From assembly GCF_001952855.1 (NCBI RefSeq), contig NZ_LPNO01000005.1, positions 1 through 64,000 of the forward strand: DNA of 64,000 bases, in the 5' to 3' direction. The position numbers and the translations under genes are program-made. The notes beneath the pieces were generated by a model that was not told the DNA's origin, searched no databases, and saw only the letters and a list, made by a program, of their open reading frames with translations. Each line of letters begins with the position of its first letter. The first letter of the stretch is position 1. The stretch comes from Pseudomonas sp. ATCC PTA-122608 (GTDB lineage: Bacteria > Pseudomonadota > Gammaproteobacteria > Pseudomonadales > Pseudomonadaceae). Below are positions 1-8,190 of this stretch, in pieces.

Positions 1-48
1 CTTAGCGACATCCACGCCGATGATTGATTGCAAGACAGTCATTGCCAT
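1..48 (-). CDS. IS110-family transposase, N-terminal fragment (runs off left edge)
   Basis: Only 16 codons are visible, reading MAMTVLQSIIGVDVAK from an ATG at 46-48 (a second ATG is at 40-42). The IIGVDVAK stretch matches the start of the DEDD RuvC-like domain of IS110 recombinases, whose first catalytic aspartate sits in a G-[IV]-D-[VI]-[SA]-K motif. The remainder continues past position 1. IS110 enzymes are RNA-guided recombinases that use a bridge RNA from the element's own non-coding end. Identification rests on this short motif plus the REP insertion context. Confidence 0.65.
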   Translation of the reverse strand, partial: MAMTVLQSIIGVDVAK

Positions 49-52
49 GAAA

Positions 53-235
53 AACGCTCCGGGTTAGGGTTTATGGGCTTGTCGGGGCTTCACCGTTGCG
101 CTGGCTTGCTTCTATCGTCGGTCATGGCCGATGCATTCCTTATCGGCGCTTTGGTGAAGGGGTGGGGCGAAGTCTCCCACGGTCTGTACTGGCTAGAGTC
201 AGATGCTGGCTTTTAGTCCCACCACCCCTACAAGT
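53..235 (-). ncRNA. Candidate IS110 bridge RNA region
   Basis: This is the non-coding leader directly upstream of the IS110 transposase start, where IS110-group elements encode their bridge RNA. Read on the minus strand it can form two large stem-loops in a row. The first pairs 222-228 with 159-165 (GGGGTGG/CCACCCC). The second pairs 153-159 with 88-94 (CTTCACC/GGTGAAG, perfect) and encloses a hairpin at 142-147/127-132 (GCCGAT/ATCGGC). Two successive loops resemble the target-binding and donor-binding loops of known bridge RNAs. This is a reading of fold and position only; ends and guide bases are not assigned. Confidence 0.35.
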
Positions 236-246
236 CTAACCATACA

Positions 247-323
247 AGCGGGCTTGCTCGCGAAAGCGGTGGTTCAGTGCCAGATGTACTGACTGACACA
301 CCGCTTTCGCGAGCAAGCCCGCT
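247..323. repeat. REP pair (type 1), left arm truncated by the IS
   Basis: Two inverted copies of the AGCGGGCTTGCTCGCGA-type REP face each other at 247-271 and 299-323. The right arm continues with CCCACA, as intact copies do. The left arm lacks the matching TGTGGG, consistent with the IS110 insertion point. Confidence 0.85.
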
Positions 324-367
324 CCCACATTTGTTTTGTGGTGTGGCCAGGATTCCGCGCACAAAAA

Positions 368-395
368 AAATCCCCGTATCTTCCGATACGAGGAT
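368..395 (-). terminator. Rho-independent terminator after tRNA-Pro
   Basis: On the minus strand a 12-bp stem (AATCCTCGTATC with GATACGGGGATT, one G-T wobble) closes on a GGAA loop and is followed by a T run. It lies directly downstream of the last tRNA of the cluster. Confidence 0.8.
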
Positions 396-403
396 TTTTA
401 ATA

Positions 404-480
404 TGGTCGGGGTAAGGGGATTCGAACTCCTGACATCCTGCTCCCAAAGCAGGCGCGCTACCGGACTGCGCTATACCCCG
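404..480 (-). tRNA. tRNA-Pro (TGG), copy 2
   Basis: A 77-nt tRNA gene with encoded CCA. The anticodon arm CCTGC-TTTGGGA-GCAGG gives anticodon TGG, and the T arm carries GTTCGAA. It is identical in its body to the copy at 656-732. It is separated from the upstream tRNA-Lys by a terminator-like hairpin, so it may have its own transcription or depend on read-through. Confidence 0.95.
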
Positions 481-482
481 GT

Positions 483-510
483 AAAAAAAAGGCGACCTCT
501 CAGTCGCCTT
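483..510 (-). terminator. Terminator between tRNA-Lys and the second tRNA-Pro
   Basis: On the minus strand AAGGCGAC-TGAGAG-GTCGCCTT forms an 8-bp stem followed by a run of T. It sits between tRNA-Lys and the distal tRNA-Pro and probably marks the original end of the tRNA operon. Confidence 0.7.
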
Positions 511-574
511 CTTCGATCAGCGCTTTTGGCCTCTGATCTTAAGATTCGATTCCAGCGTTAACTGGTCTCAAAAA

Positions 575-650
575 TGGTGGGTCGTGTGGGATTCGAACCT
601 ACGACCAATTGGTTAAAAGCCAACTGCTCTACCAACTGAGCTAACGACCC
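575..650 (-). tRNA. tRNA-Lys (TTT)
   Basis: A 76-nt tRNA gene with encoded CCA. The anticodon loop CTTTTAA gives anticodon TTT. The acceptor stem GGGTCGT/ACGACCC and the T arm GTTCGAATC are intact. It is third in the Asn-Pro-Lys-Pro cluster transcribed on the minus strand. Confidence 0.96.
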
Positions 651-655
651 AAATA

Positions 656-732
656 TGGTCGGGGTAAGGGGATTCGAACTCCTGACATCCTGCTCCCAAA
701 GCAGGCGCGCTACCGGACTGCGCTATACCCCG
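656..732 (-). tRNA. tRNA-Pro (TGG), copy 1
   Basis: A 77-nt tRNA gene with encoded CCA and anticodon TGG in the loop TTTGGGA. It is second in the cluster, 5 bases upstream of tRNA-Lys and 10 bases downstream of tRNA-Asn in the sense of transcription. Confidence 0.96.
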
Positions 733-742
733 GTTTTGAAAT

Positions 743-818
743 TGGCTCCGTGACCAGGACTCGAACCTGGGACCCAATGATTAACAGTCATTTGCTCTAC
801 CGACTGAGCTATCACGGA
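743..818 (-). tRNA. tRNA-Asn (GTT)
   Basis: A 76-nt tRNA gene with encoded CCA. The anticodon arm ATGAC-TGTTAAT-CATT gives anticodon GTT. The acceptor stem TCCGTGA/TCACGGA is intact. It is the first gene of the cluster, about 90 bases downstream of a strong promoter. Confidence 0.96.
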
Positions 819-905
819 ACTACATATTTCAAAGTGTTACGTTGTTGCTTGTTACCTTCTCTTCGATGCTTCCGTATCGCTACGTTAGTGTCTCTGAGGC
901 GCGCT

Positions 906-933
906 ATTCTACAATCTTAAAAACCCCTGTCAA
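906..933 (-). promoter_or_regulatory. Sigma-70 promoter of the tRNA cluster
   Basis: On the minus strand TTGACA (928-933) and TAGAAT (906-911) are 16 bases apart and are followed by a GC-rich discriminator (GCGCGCC). This layout is typical of stable-RNA promoters under stringent control. Confidence 0.8.
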
Positions 934-1065
934 CCCTTTAAATTGCTTTTAAGACAATGATTTGCGCTTCTTTCTGATTTCTCCTTGGGGAGAAGAAACC
1001 GTTGGGCTGACGTTGCTGCGGGGCGCACTTTACAAGCCTTTGCCTTACAGTTCAACGCCCTATCG

Positions 1066-1094
1066 AAAAAAAAGGCCCCGCAATGCGGGGCCTC
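1066..1094 (-). terminator. clpB terminator
   Basis: On the minus strand GGCCCCGC-ATT-GCGGGGCC is followed by a run of T, 25 bases past the clpB stop codon. Confidence 0.85.
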
Positions 1095-1118
1095 TTCTTA
1101 TAGCAGTACCACTCGAGC

Positions 1119-3683
1119 TTAGTGGAAGACGATTTCGTCGTTCTCCACCGTCGCCTCGACGCTGGTGCCCGGCATAAAGCTGCCCGACAGGATCAACTGT
1201 GCCAACGGGTTCTCGATCCAGCGCTGGATCGCACGCTTCAACGGCCGTGCGCCATACACCGGGTCGTAACCGACAGCGATCAGCTTGTCCAACGCCTCGC
1301 GGCTCAGGTCCAGGGACAACTCACGTTCCGCCAGACGGCTACGCAGGCGGCCCAACTGGATCTCGGTGATGCCCGCGATCTGATCTCGTGCCAGAGGCTC
1401 GAAGATCACTACTTCATCGACCCGGTTGATGAACTCCGGCCGGAAGTGGCTGGTCAGCGCGTCCATCACGGCTGCGCGCTGGGCTTCACGATCACCCACC
1501 AGTTCCTGGATCTGTACCGAACCCAGGTTGGAGGTCATCACGATCACCGTATTGCGGAAATCCACGGTACGTCCGTGACTGTCCGTCAGGCGGCCATCTT
1601 CCAGCACTTGCAGCAACACGTTGAACACATCCGGGTGGGCCTTCTCGACCTCGTCCAGAAGGATCACCGAGTAAGGCTTGCGCCGTACGGCCTCGGTCAG
1701 GTAACCGCCCTCCTCGTACCCTACATAGCCAGGTGGCGCCCCGATCAGGCGAGCCACGGAATGTTTCTCCATGAACTCGGACATATCGATCCGCACCATG
1801 GCCTCTTCGGTATCAAAGAGGAACTCGGCCAAAGCCTTGCACAGCTCGGTCTTACCCACGCCGGTCGGGCCGAGGAACATGAACGAGCCGCTCGGACGGT
1901 TCGGGTCGGACAACCCGGCCCGGGAACGCCGCACCGCGTTGGATACCGCGATCACTGCCTCGTCCTGGCCGATAACGCGCTGGTGCAACAGGCTTTCCAT
2001 CTTCAGCAGCTTGTCGCGCTCGCCTTCGAGCATTTTCGACACAGGAATACCGGTCCACTTCGAGACAACTTCGGCGATTTCTTCCTCGGTCACCTTGCTG
2101 CGCAGCAACTGGTTCTCAGGCTTGCCGTGCTGGTCGACCATCTGCAGGCTGCGCTCCAGGTCCGGGATCACCCCGTACTGCAACTCGGCCATGCGGTTCA
2201 GGTCGCCTTTACGGCGCGCTGCTTCCAGCTCCTGGCGGGACTGTTCGATCTTTTGCTGGATCTGCGCAGAACCCTGCACTTCGGCTTTTTCCGAGGTCCA
2301 GATTTCTTCGAGGTCCGAATACTCGCGCTCAAGGCGAACAATTTCTTCCTGGAGTTTTTCCAGGCGTTTCTTCGCCGGCTCGTCCTCTTCTTTCTTCAGG
2401 GCCTGAGATTCAACTTTCAGCTGAATCAGGCGCCGATCCAGACGGTCCAGCACTTCAGGCTTCGAATCGATCTCCATCCGAATACGGCTGGCCGCTTCGT
2501 CGATCAGGTCGATGGCCTTGTCCGGCAACTGACGGTCAGTGATGTAGCGATGGCTCAACTTCGCCGCCGCAATGATCGCGCCGTCGGTGATCGCGACTTT
2601 ATGGTGGACCTCATACCGCTCTTTCAGGCCCCGCAGGATCGCGATGGTGTCTTCTTCGCTCGGTTCTTCCACCAGTACTTTCTGGAAGCGACGCTCAAGG
2701 GCCGCATCCTTCTCGATGTACTGGCGATATTCGTTCAGCGTGGTTGCACCGACGCAATGCAACTCACCACGCGCCAGGGCTGGCTTGAGCATGTTGCCCG
2801 CATCCATCGAACCTTCGCCTTTACCGGCGCCGACCATGGTATGCAGTTCGTCGATAAACAGAATGATCTGCCCTTCCTGCTTCGACAGTTCATTCAGCAG
2901 GGACTTCAGGCGCTCTTCGAACTCGCCGCGGAACTTGGCGCCGGCAATCAGCGACCCCATGTCCAGGGACAGCAGGCGCTTGCCTTTAAGGCCGTCCGGC
3001 ACTTCGCCATTAATGATGCGCTGGGCCAGGCCTTCGGCAATCGCAGTTTTACCCACGCCAGGTTCGCCGATCAGCACCGGGTTGTTCTTGGTGCGACGCT
3101 GCAGGACCTGGATGGTGCGACGAATCTCATCGTCACGACCGATCACCGGATCGAGCTTGCCTTCTTCGGCGCGCTTGGTCAGGTCGACGGTGTATTTGTC
3201 CAGGGCTTGGCGCGACTCCTCGTGGTTAGGATCATTTACCGCTTCGCCGCCACGCAGGTTGTTGATGGCATTTTCCAGGGCTTTTTTGCTCACGCCCTGG
3301 CCCAGCAACAATTTGCCAAGTTTGCTGTTGTCGTCCATGGCGGCGAGCAGCACCAGTTCGCTGGAGATGAACTGGTCACCCTTCTGCTGGGCCAGGCGGT
3401 CTGCCTGATTCAACAAGCGCGCTAAGTCCTGGGACATGTTCACGTCGCCGGTAGGATTTTGGATTTTCGGCAGTTGGTCGAGCTCTTTGCTCAACTCCTT
3501 GCGCAGGCTGTTGACGTCGAAGCCCACCTGCATCAGCAACGGCTTGATGGAACCGCCTTGTTGCTCCAGGAGCGCTTGCATCAAGTGCGCAGGCTCGATG
3601 GCCGGATGGTCAAGGCCAACCGCCAGGGATTGAGAATCAGATAATGCCAACTGCAATTTGCTGGTTAAACGATCAATACGCAT
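1119..3683 (-). CDS. clpB: ATP-dependent disaggregase ClpB
   Basis: ClpB is the cytoplasmic Hsp104-type disaggregase that, with DnaK-DnaJ-GrpE, pulls polypeptides out of aggregates after heat stress. The 854-residue product has the usual architecture. It has an N-terminal Clp repeat domain (residues 1-145) and a first AAA+ module with Walker A GEPGVGKT at 206-213. A coiled-coil middle domain follows at about 400-520 (rich in E, K, R, L), then a second AAA+ module with GPTGVGKT near 605. Length matches the family. The gene is alone, with its own terminator, and is preceded by a heat-shock promoter at 3757-3784, so induction by RpoH is expected. Confidence 0.98.
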   Translation of the reverse strand: MRIDRLTSKLQLALSDSQSLAVGLDHPAIEPAHLMQALLEQQGGSIKPLLMQVGFDVNSLRKELSKELDQLPKIQNPTGDVNMSQDLARLLNQADRLAQQKGDQFISSELVLLAAMDDNSKLGKLLLGQGVSKKALENAINNLRGGEAVNDPNHEESRQALDKYTVDLTKRAEEGKLDPVIGRDDEIRRTIQVLQRRTKNNPVLIGEPGVGKTAIAEGLAQRIINGEVPDGLKGKRLLSLDMGSLIAGAKFRGEFEERLKSLLNELSKQEGQIILFIDELHTMVGAGKGEGSMDAGNMLKPALARGELHCVGATTLNEYRQYIEKDAALERRFQKVLVEEPSEEDTIAILRGLKERYEVHHKVAITDGAIIAAAKLSHRYITDRQLPDKAIDLIDEAASRIRMEIDSKPEVLDRLDRRLIQLKVESQALKKEEDEPAKKRLEKLQEEIVRLEREYSDLEEIWTSEKAEVQGSAQIQQKIEQSRQELEAARRKGDLNRMAELQYGVIPDLERSLQMVDQHGKPENQLLRSKVTEEEIAEVVSKWTGIPVSKMLEGERDKLLKMESLLHQRVIGQDEAVIAVSNAVRRSRAGLSDPNRPSGSFMFLGPTGVGKTELCKALAEFLFDTEEAMVRIDMSEFMEKHSVARLIGAPPGYVGYEEGGYLTEAVRRKPYSVILLDEVEKAHPDVFNVLLQVLEDGRLTDSHGRTVDFRNTVIVMTSNLGSVQIQELVGDREAQRAAVMDALTSHFRPEFINRVDEVVIFEPLARDQIAGITEIQLGRLRSRLAERELSLDLSREALDKLIAVGYDPVYGARPLKRAIQRWIENPLAQLILSGSFMPGTSVEATVENDEIVFH

Positions 3684-3756
3684 TAGTCACCTTCCTTTTG
3701 AGCAGGCCGGAGCTATAAACACATCCTGAATGAAGAAACCTGCCAGATACCCCTAT

Positions 3757-3784
3757 AGATGTGGTCGATTCTGGGAGATTCAAG
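3757..3784 (-). promoter_or_regulatory. RpoH (sigma-32) promoter of clpB
   Basis: On the minus strand CTTGAA (3779-3784) is followed after 14 bases by CCACATCT (3757-3764). The consensus is CTTGAA then CCCCATnT, so the -35 is perfect and the -10 differs at one position. It lies about 75 bases upstream of the clpB start. No gene other than clpB can use it on this strand. Confidence 0.75.
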
Positions 3785-3814
3785 CTGCCAATAGTTGACG
3801 CAGGTCAGGAGAGT

Positions 3815-4540
3815 CTAGCGTTCAAGCCAGATAAGGGAGGCAAACCGACCGGTGCGCGGGCTGCGACGGTAGGAATAGAAGCGGGGATCGGTCACGGTAC
3901 ACAAGCCGCCACCGTACACAGCCGTGACGCCGCGGGCTGCGAGCCGCAGGCGGGCCAGTTGGTAAATGTCCGCCATGAACTTGCCCGGGTTCTGACTGGG
4001 GACGAACGCCTCAATCGTTTCCGGAAGTTGCTGCATAAAGGCTTCACGCACTTCCGGCCCCACTTCGAAGGCTTGCGGGCCGATGGCCGGGCCCAGCCAA
4101 ACCAGCACTTCGCCAGGTTCGGCATCCAGGCTTTCGAAAGCGGCTTCCAGAACTCCCGCAGCCAGGCCACGCCAACCGGCATGGGCAGCAGCGACGCGGG
4201 TGCCGGCGCGATTGCAAAACAAGGCAGGCAAGCAGTCAGCCGTCATCGATGTGCAGGCGACGCCTGGGGTGCTGGTCCAACTGCCATCTGCCTCGGCAGT
4301 ACGACCGGGGTCCGCCTCAACCACAACCACACCGTGAACCTGACGCAGCCAGGCTGGCTGAATATTGAGGGCATCGGTGAGGCGACGACGATTTTCGAGG
4401 ACGGCTTCGAGGCTATCCTCAACGTGATCGCCGAGATTGAGGCTGTCGAACGGCGCCAGACTGACGCCGCCCGCACGGGTGGTAACGCAGGCTTTCACCC
4501 CGGCCGGCGCAGGCCAGTCAGGAATCAGCCAGTCACTCAT
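3815..4540 (-). CDS. pgeF: Peptidoglycan editing factor PgeF (YfiH, laccase-fold)
   Basis: This 241-residue protein belongs to the YfiH/DUF152 multicopper-oxidase-like family. E. coli PgeF prevents wrong amino acids persisting in cell-wall precursors, and related enzymes act as purine nucleoside phosphorylases. The metal-site cysteine (MTADCLP) and histidine (AAHAGWRG) are both present, as are the N-terminal TTRAGG and the HG motif in VHGVVV. The start overlaps the rluD stop by three bases (TCA shared), so the two are translationally linked. Same-strand clpB is separated by its own promoter, so rluD-pgeF forms the operon. Confidence 0.92.
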   Translation of the reverse strand: MSDWLIPDWPAPAGVKACVTTRAGGVSLAPFDSLNLGDHVEDSLEAVLENRRRLTDALNIQPAWLRQVHGVVVVEADPGRTAEADGSWTSTPGVACTSMTADCLPALFCNRAGTRVAAAHAGWRGLAAGVLEAAFESLDAEPGEVLVWLGPAIGPQAFEVGPEVREAFMQQLPETIEAFVPSQNPGKFMADIYQLARLRLAARGVTAVYGGGLCTVTDPRFYSYRRSPRTGRFASLIWLER

Positions 4541-5499
4541 CCGATGAACGCCTCGCGATCCTGCTTGAGCAGCGACAACAACCAGACAAAATCGTCTGGA
4601 AGTGGCGATTCCCAGCTCATCCGCTTACCGCTCGTCGGATGATCCAGTTCCAGGAAGCGTGCATGCAGTGCCTGGCGCGGGAAGGTTTTCAACGAATCAA
4701 CCATGGTTGCACTGGCCGCCGGCGGAATACGGAAGCGGCCACCGTAGGCCGGATCTCCGACCAACGGGAAGTTGATGTGCGCCATGTGCACCCGAATCTG
4801 GTGGGTACGACCGGTTTCCAGCTTGACCCGCACGTGGGTGTGGGAGCGGAAACGCTCGAGCACGCGGTAGTGGCTGACAGCTTGTTTGCCACCTTCCATT
4901 ACCGCCATGCGCTGGCGCTGCTGGCCGTGGCGACCGATCGGGGCATTGATTTTGCCACCTGCGGTTACCACGCCGATCACGATGCATTCATAGATGCGGC
5001 TGACGCTGCGGCTCTGCAGTTGTGTGACCAGCTGCGTCTGCGCCTGAATGGTCTTGGCCACCACCATAAGGCCGGTGGTGTCCTTGTCCAGACGGTGCAC
5101 GATGCCGCAGCGCGGAACATTGATGATGTCCGGCACGTGGTGCAGCAAGGCATTGAGCAGGGTGCCATCAGCGTGCCCGGCAGCCGGGTGAACCACCAGG
5201 CCTGCGGGTTTATTGATCACCAGGATGTCGTCGTCTTCATAGACGATGTCCAGTTCAATGTCCTGGGCGATCCATTCTCCCTGGGCTTCCTGCTCGGCAG
5301 TCAGCTCAAGAATCGCACCACCATGAACTATGTCTCGCGGGCGGATAACCGCTCCATCCACAGTCAGGCGGCCGTCTTTGATCCAGGCGGAAAGGCGCGA
5401 GCGCGAGTGCTCAGCGAATAATTGTGCGGCGACTTGATCGAGGCGTTGGCCGCCCAATTCGGACGGCACCTCTGCGCGAAGTTCAATTTTATCGGACAT
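4537..5499 (-). CDS. rluD: 23S rRNA pseudouridine synthase RluD
   Basis: RluD makes pseudouridines 1911, 1915 and 1917 in helix 69 of 23S rRNA. The 320-residue protein has an N-terminal S4 RNA-binding domain (GQRLDQVAAQLF...SRSRLSAWIKDGR) and a catalytic domain with the RluA-family motif HRLDKDTTGL containing the active-site aspartate. The reading frame is open 84 bases further upstream, but the start at 5499 gives MSDKIELRAEVP, the usual N-terminus. It is divergent from bamD, an arrangement conserved in Pseudomonas, with the shared promoter region at 5500-5648. Confidence 0.95.
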   Translation of the reverse strand: MSDKIELRAEVPSELGGQRLDQVAAQLFAEHSRSRLSAWIKDGRLTVDGAVIRPRDIVHGGAILELTAEQEAQGEWIAQDIELDIVYEDDDILVINKPAGLVVHPAAGHADGTLLNALLHHVPDIINVPRCGIVHRLDKDTTGLMVVAKTIQAQTQLVTQLQSRSVSRIYECIVIGVVTAGGKINAPIGRHGQQRQRMAVMEGGKQAVSHYRVLERFRSHTHVRVKLETGRTHQIRVHMAHINFPLVGDPAYGGRFRIPPAASATMVDSLKTFPRQALHARFLELDHPTSGKRMSWESPLPDDFVWLLSLLKQDREAFIG

Positions 5500-5648
5500 G
5501 CTCAGACTAGGCGTGGCACAGCCTTTGGTTTCGGCTGCGCGCTTGTGGTTAAATACGGCGTCTTTTGCCCCGAGGCTTTCCAAGGGGCGCTCATCATAAC
5601 AGGACGGCCCCGCCCAAGACAGCGGCCGTCATAGGGACGCAAGCCGCC

Positions 5649-6674
5649 ATGCAAGTGAAACACCTGCTGCTGATCGCCATCCTCGCCATGACTGCTGCTT
5701 GCTCGTCAACAAAGGAAGTCGTCGACGAAAACCTGAGCGAGGTCGAGCTGTACCAACAAGCTCAGACCGACCTGAACAACCACAGCTACACCAGCGCCAC
5801 GGCAAAGCTGAAGGCACTGGAGTCGCGGTATCCGTTCGGGCGCTACGCCGACCAGGCCCAGCTCGAGCTGATCTACGCCAACTACAAGAACGCCGAGCCG
5901 GAAGCTGCCAAGTCCGCCGCCGAGCGTTTTATTCGCCTGCACCCACAACATCCGAACGTGGACTACGCCTACTACCTCAAGGGCCTGACCTCGTTTGACC
6001 AGGACGTTGGCCTGCTGGCGCGCTTCCTGCCGCTGGACATGACCCAGCGTGACCCGGGTGCTGCCCGCGACTCCTACAACGAGTTCGCCCAGCTGACCAG
6101 TCGCTACCCGAACAGCCGCTACGCGCCGGACGCCAAGCAGCGCATGATCTACCTGCGCAACCTGCTGGCCTCCTACGAGATCCACGTAGCCCACTACTAC
6201 CTGACCCGTCAGGCGTACGTTGCTGCCGCGAACCGTGGCCGCTATGTAGTGGAAAACTTCCAGGAAACCCCATCCGTGGGTGACGGCCTGGCCGTGATGA
6301 CCGAGGCTTACCAGCGCCTGCACCTGGACGCCCTGGCGGCCACCAGCCTGGAAACCCTGAAGCTCAACTACCCGGACCACCCAAGCCTGAAGGACGGCCA
6401 GTTCGTACCGCAGGTTGCCGAAGCCGACAACCGTTCGTGGTTGAGCAAATACACCCTGGGCCTGATCGAGTCCCGTCCACCGCTGCCGCCGGGTGAAACC
6501 CGCGCCAACCAGGACATCATCAAGCAATACCAGGACGCCAAGGATTCGATCCCGTCGGACCTCAAGCCGCGTGACGAAAACGGCGACATCATCGAAGAGC
6601 AAGGGCCTCAAGCCCTGGGCAACAACGAAGATCGCTCGTGGTTCAGCTACATGACCTTCGGTGTCTTTGACTGA
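5649..6674 (+). CDS. bamD: Outer-membrane assembly lipoprotein BamD (ComL)
   Basis: BamD is the essential lipoprotein of the BAM complex that folds beta-barrels into the outer membrane. The 341-residue product begins with a lipoprotein signal, [18 protein letters not shown], with Cys18 as the lipidated residue. TPR-like helices follow ([50 protein letters not shown]). The frame is open upstream of 5649 but only this Met gives a signal peptide. The C-terminal ~70 residues are a charged extension typical of pseudomonad BamD. It is monocistronic, with a strong terminator at 6691-6719. Confidence 0.95.
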   Translation: MQVKHLLLIAILAMTAACSSTKEVVDENLSEVELYQQAQTDLNNHSYTSATAKLKALESRYPFGRYADQAQLELIYANYKNAEPEAAKSAAERFIRLHPQHPNVDYAYYLKGLTSFDQDVGLLARFLPLDMTQRDPGAARDSYNEFAQLTSRYPNSRYAPDAKQRMIYLRNLLASYEIHVAHYYLTRQAYVAAANRGRYVVENFQETPSVGDGLAVMTEAYQRLHLDALAATSLETLKLNYPDHPSLKDGQFVPQVAEADNRSWLSKYTLGLIESRPPLPPGETRANQDIIKQYQDAKDSIPSDLKPRDENGDIIEEQGPQALGNNEDRSWFSYMTFGVFD

Positions 6675-6690
6675 TTGTTCGCCGCGATGC

Positions 6691-6719
6691 AAAAAGGGAG
6701 CTCTTGAGCTCCCTTTTTT
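6691..6719 (+). terminator. bamD terminator
   Basis: AAAAAGGGAGCTC-TT-GAGCTCCCTTTTTT is a near-perfect palindrome with T and A tails. It lies 17 bases after the bamD stop and could work in both directions. Confidence 0.9.
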
Positions 6720-6798
6720 ATTGCGCTGCATAATTGCGCTGTGCGCCCATCACGTCCTTGGCTAAACTGGCGCATTACTTGTCGAGAAGCTGCCCACC

Positions 6799-7032
6799 AT
6801 GGTTCGTCTACTGTTCTGGATTGCCGTTATTGCTGCCGCGGTATGGATTTGGCGCAAATTCAAAAGCCCGGCCGCCAAACAGCAGCGGCCCAGCGAGCAA
6901 GGCACGATCCAGATGGTTCGTTGCGCTCACTGCGGCCTTCATCTGCCGCAGGATCGAGCCTTGAGCCTGCGCCAGGAGTGGTATTGCACCCAGGCGCATC
7001 TGGAGCAGGGTCCGAAGGCTATCCAGCGTTGA
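6799..7032 (+). CDS. PP0621-type small membrane protein with zinc-finger-like cysteines
   Basis: A 77-residue protein of unknown function, conserved in Pseudomonas. It has one N-terminal membrane segment (LLFWIAVIAAAVWIW) followed by a basic linear region and a short metal-binding-like domain with CAHCGLHLP and WYCTQAH. The C-x2-C...C-x3-H spacing could bind one zinc ion. The gene ends 14 bases inside the 3' end of convergent thiO, so the two tails overlap. The name is given from memory of the family; no function is known to me. Confidence 0.75.
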   Translation: MVRLLFWIAVIAAAVWIWRKFKSPAAKQQRPSEQGTIQMVRCAHCGLHLPQDRALSLRQEWYCTQAHLEQGPKAIQR

Positions 7033-8128
7033 TCCGGCCTGCCGGCGCGTAGGGCGTCGGATCAATGATCGGCTTATGCTCCAGCAACAAATCGGCAAAC
7101 AACTGACAGGACGCCGGCGCCAGCACCAGGCCATTGCGGTAATGCCCGCAATTGAGCCATAGCCCGTCAAACCCTGGCACCTTGCCGATATAGGGAATGC
7201 CTTCCGGCGATCCTGGCCGCAAGCCGGCCCAATGCCCCACCACCTCGGCATCGGCGAGGGCCGGAATCAACTCGACGGCAGAGGCTTTCAGGCTTTCCAG
7301 GGCGGAATCGGTGGGCGTCTTGTCGAACCCCTCATGCTCCAGCGTACTGCCGATCAGGATGTGACCGTCTCGCCGCGGAATCGCATAACGCCCCTTGGCC
7401 AGGACCATGCACGATAGGAAGTCCGACGCGCATTTGTACAAGATCATCTGCCCCTTGACCGGCTCAACAGGCAATGCCAGCCCCAGGCTACCCAGCAACT
7501 CACCGCTCCAGGCCCCGGCAGCGAGCACTACCTGATCGCCACGGATCGGCCCAAGAGCTGTATTCACCCCGACAACCTTGCCGCCCTCCTGAATAAACCC
7601 TTCAACCGCGCACTGCTCGTGAATCGTCACGCCCGGCAGGGCCAACAAGGCTGCCTTGAGGGATTTGACCAACCGCGGATTACGCACATTGGCCACATCC
7701 GCCATATAGATCGCCTGGGAAAACCCGGCACCCAGCACCGGCACAGCGTCATGGGCCGCTGAAACATCCACCTTGCTCAGCGGGCGCCCTTCGCGCGCCG
7801 CCCAGGCAAGCGCCTCGGCCTCATCGTCAAGGTCCAGCCAATACAGGCCCGTGGTGTGAACTTCCGGGTCAACGCCTGTAGCGGCGAACAAACGCTCTGC
7901 CAGTTGCGGGTAAAAATCCTGGGACCAGTGCGCCAGTGCCGTCACCGCCGGGCTATAGCGCCATGGGTACAGCGGGGAAACAATGCCGCCACCAGCCCAG
8001 GAAGACTCCTGCCCGACCGCCGAGCGATCCAGCAACACCACCGTCTGCCCCTGGGTCGCCAGGTTGAACGCCGTCAACAAGCCAATTACCCCGCCACCCA
8101 CAACCACTACTTGCTGTTGCTTAGCCAT
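7019..8128 (-). CDS. thiO: Glycine oxidase ThiO
   Basis: ThiO is an FAD-dependent oxidase that converts glycine to the imine needed for the thiazole ring of thiamine. The 369-residue product begins with the dinucleotide-binding motif VVVVGGGVIGLLTAFNLA followed by VVLLDRS. It carries the DAO-family C-terminal pattern HWAGLRPGSPEGIPYIG...WLNCGHYRNG. The frame extends upstream to 8206, but the Met at 8128 places the FAD motif at the usual N-terminal position. It lies 62 bases after pilE on the same strand. The pairing with pilin genes is shared with other pseudomonads, and thiO may be co-transcribed with them. Confidence 0.93.
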   Translation of the reverse strand: MAKQQQVVVVGGGVIGLLTAFNLATQGQTVVLLDRSAVGQESSWAGGGIVSPLYPWRYSPAVTALAHWSQDFYPQLAERLFAATGVDPEVHTTGLYWLDLDDEAEALAWAAREGRPLSKVDVSAAHDAVPVLGAGFSQAIYMADVANVRNPRLVKSLKAALLALPGVTIHEQCAVEGFIQEGGKVVGVNTALGPIRGDQVVLAAGAWSGELLGSLGLALPVEPVKGQMILYKCASDFLSCMVLAKGRYAIPRRDGHILIGSTLEHEGFDKTPTDSALESLKASAVELIPALADAEVVGHWAGLRPGSPEGIPYIGKVPGFDGLWLNCGHYRNGLVLAPASCQLFADLLLEHKPIIDPTPYAPAGRINAG

Positions 8129-8190
8129 TGTTCGATCCAGCCGATAAAAAGAAAAAGGCACGCCCGGCGCCCAATCGTCCAGCTTCCTCA

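Larger units (their letters stand above)
1..246 (-). mobile_element. IS110-family insertion sequence, 5' end only
   Basis: The window opens inside an IS element read on the minus strand. It contains the first codons of an IS110-type transposase and about 200 bases of non-coding leader. The right boundary near 246 is inferred from the REP that follows: the left REP arm starts abruptly at 247, while its partner at 299-323 continues with the usual CCCACA. The element therefore seems to have inserted inside the REP, splitting GTGGG from AGCGGG. Known IS110 elements of Pseudomonas do target REPs. The rest of the element lies outside the window, so length and far end are unknown. Confidence 0.65.

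Noticed and set aside
277..561. A 94-codon frame across the tRNA cluster
   Set aside because: It runs through tRNA-Pro and two terminators, so it cannot be a protein gene.
1122..3425. A 767-codon open frame on the strand opposite clpB
   Set aside because: High G+C codon bias of clpB leaves the opposite frame open; no protein family resemblance, and clpB is certain.
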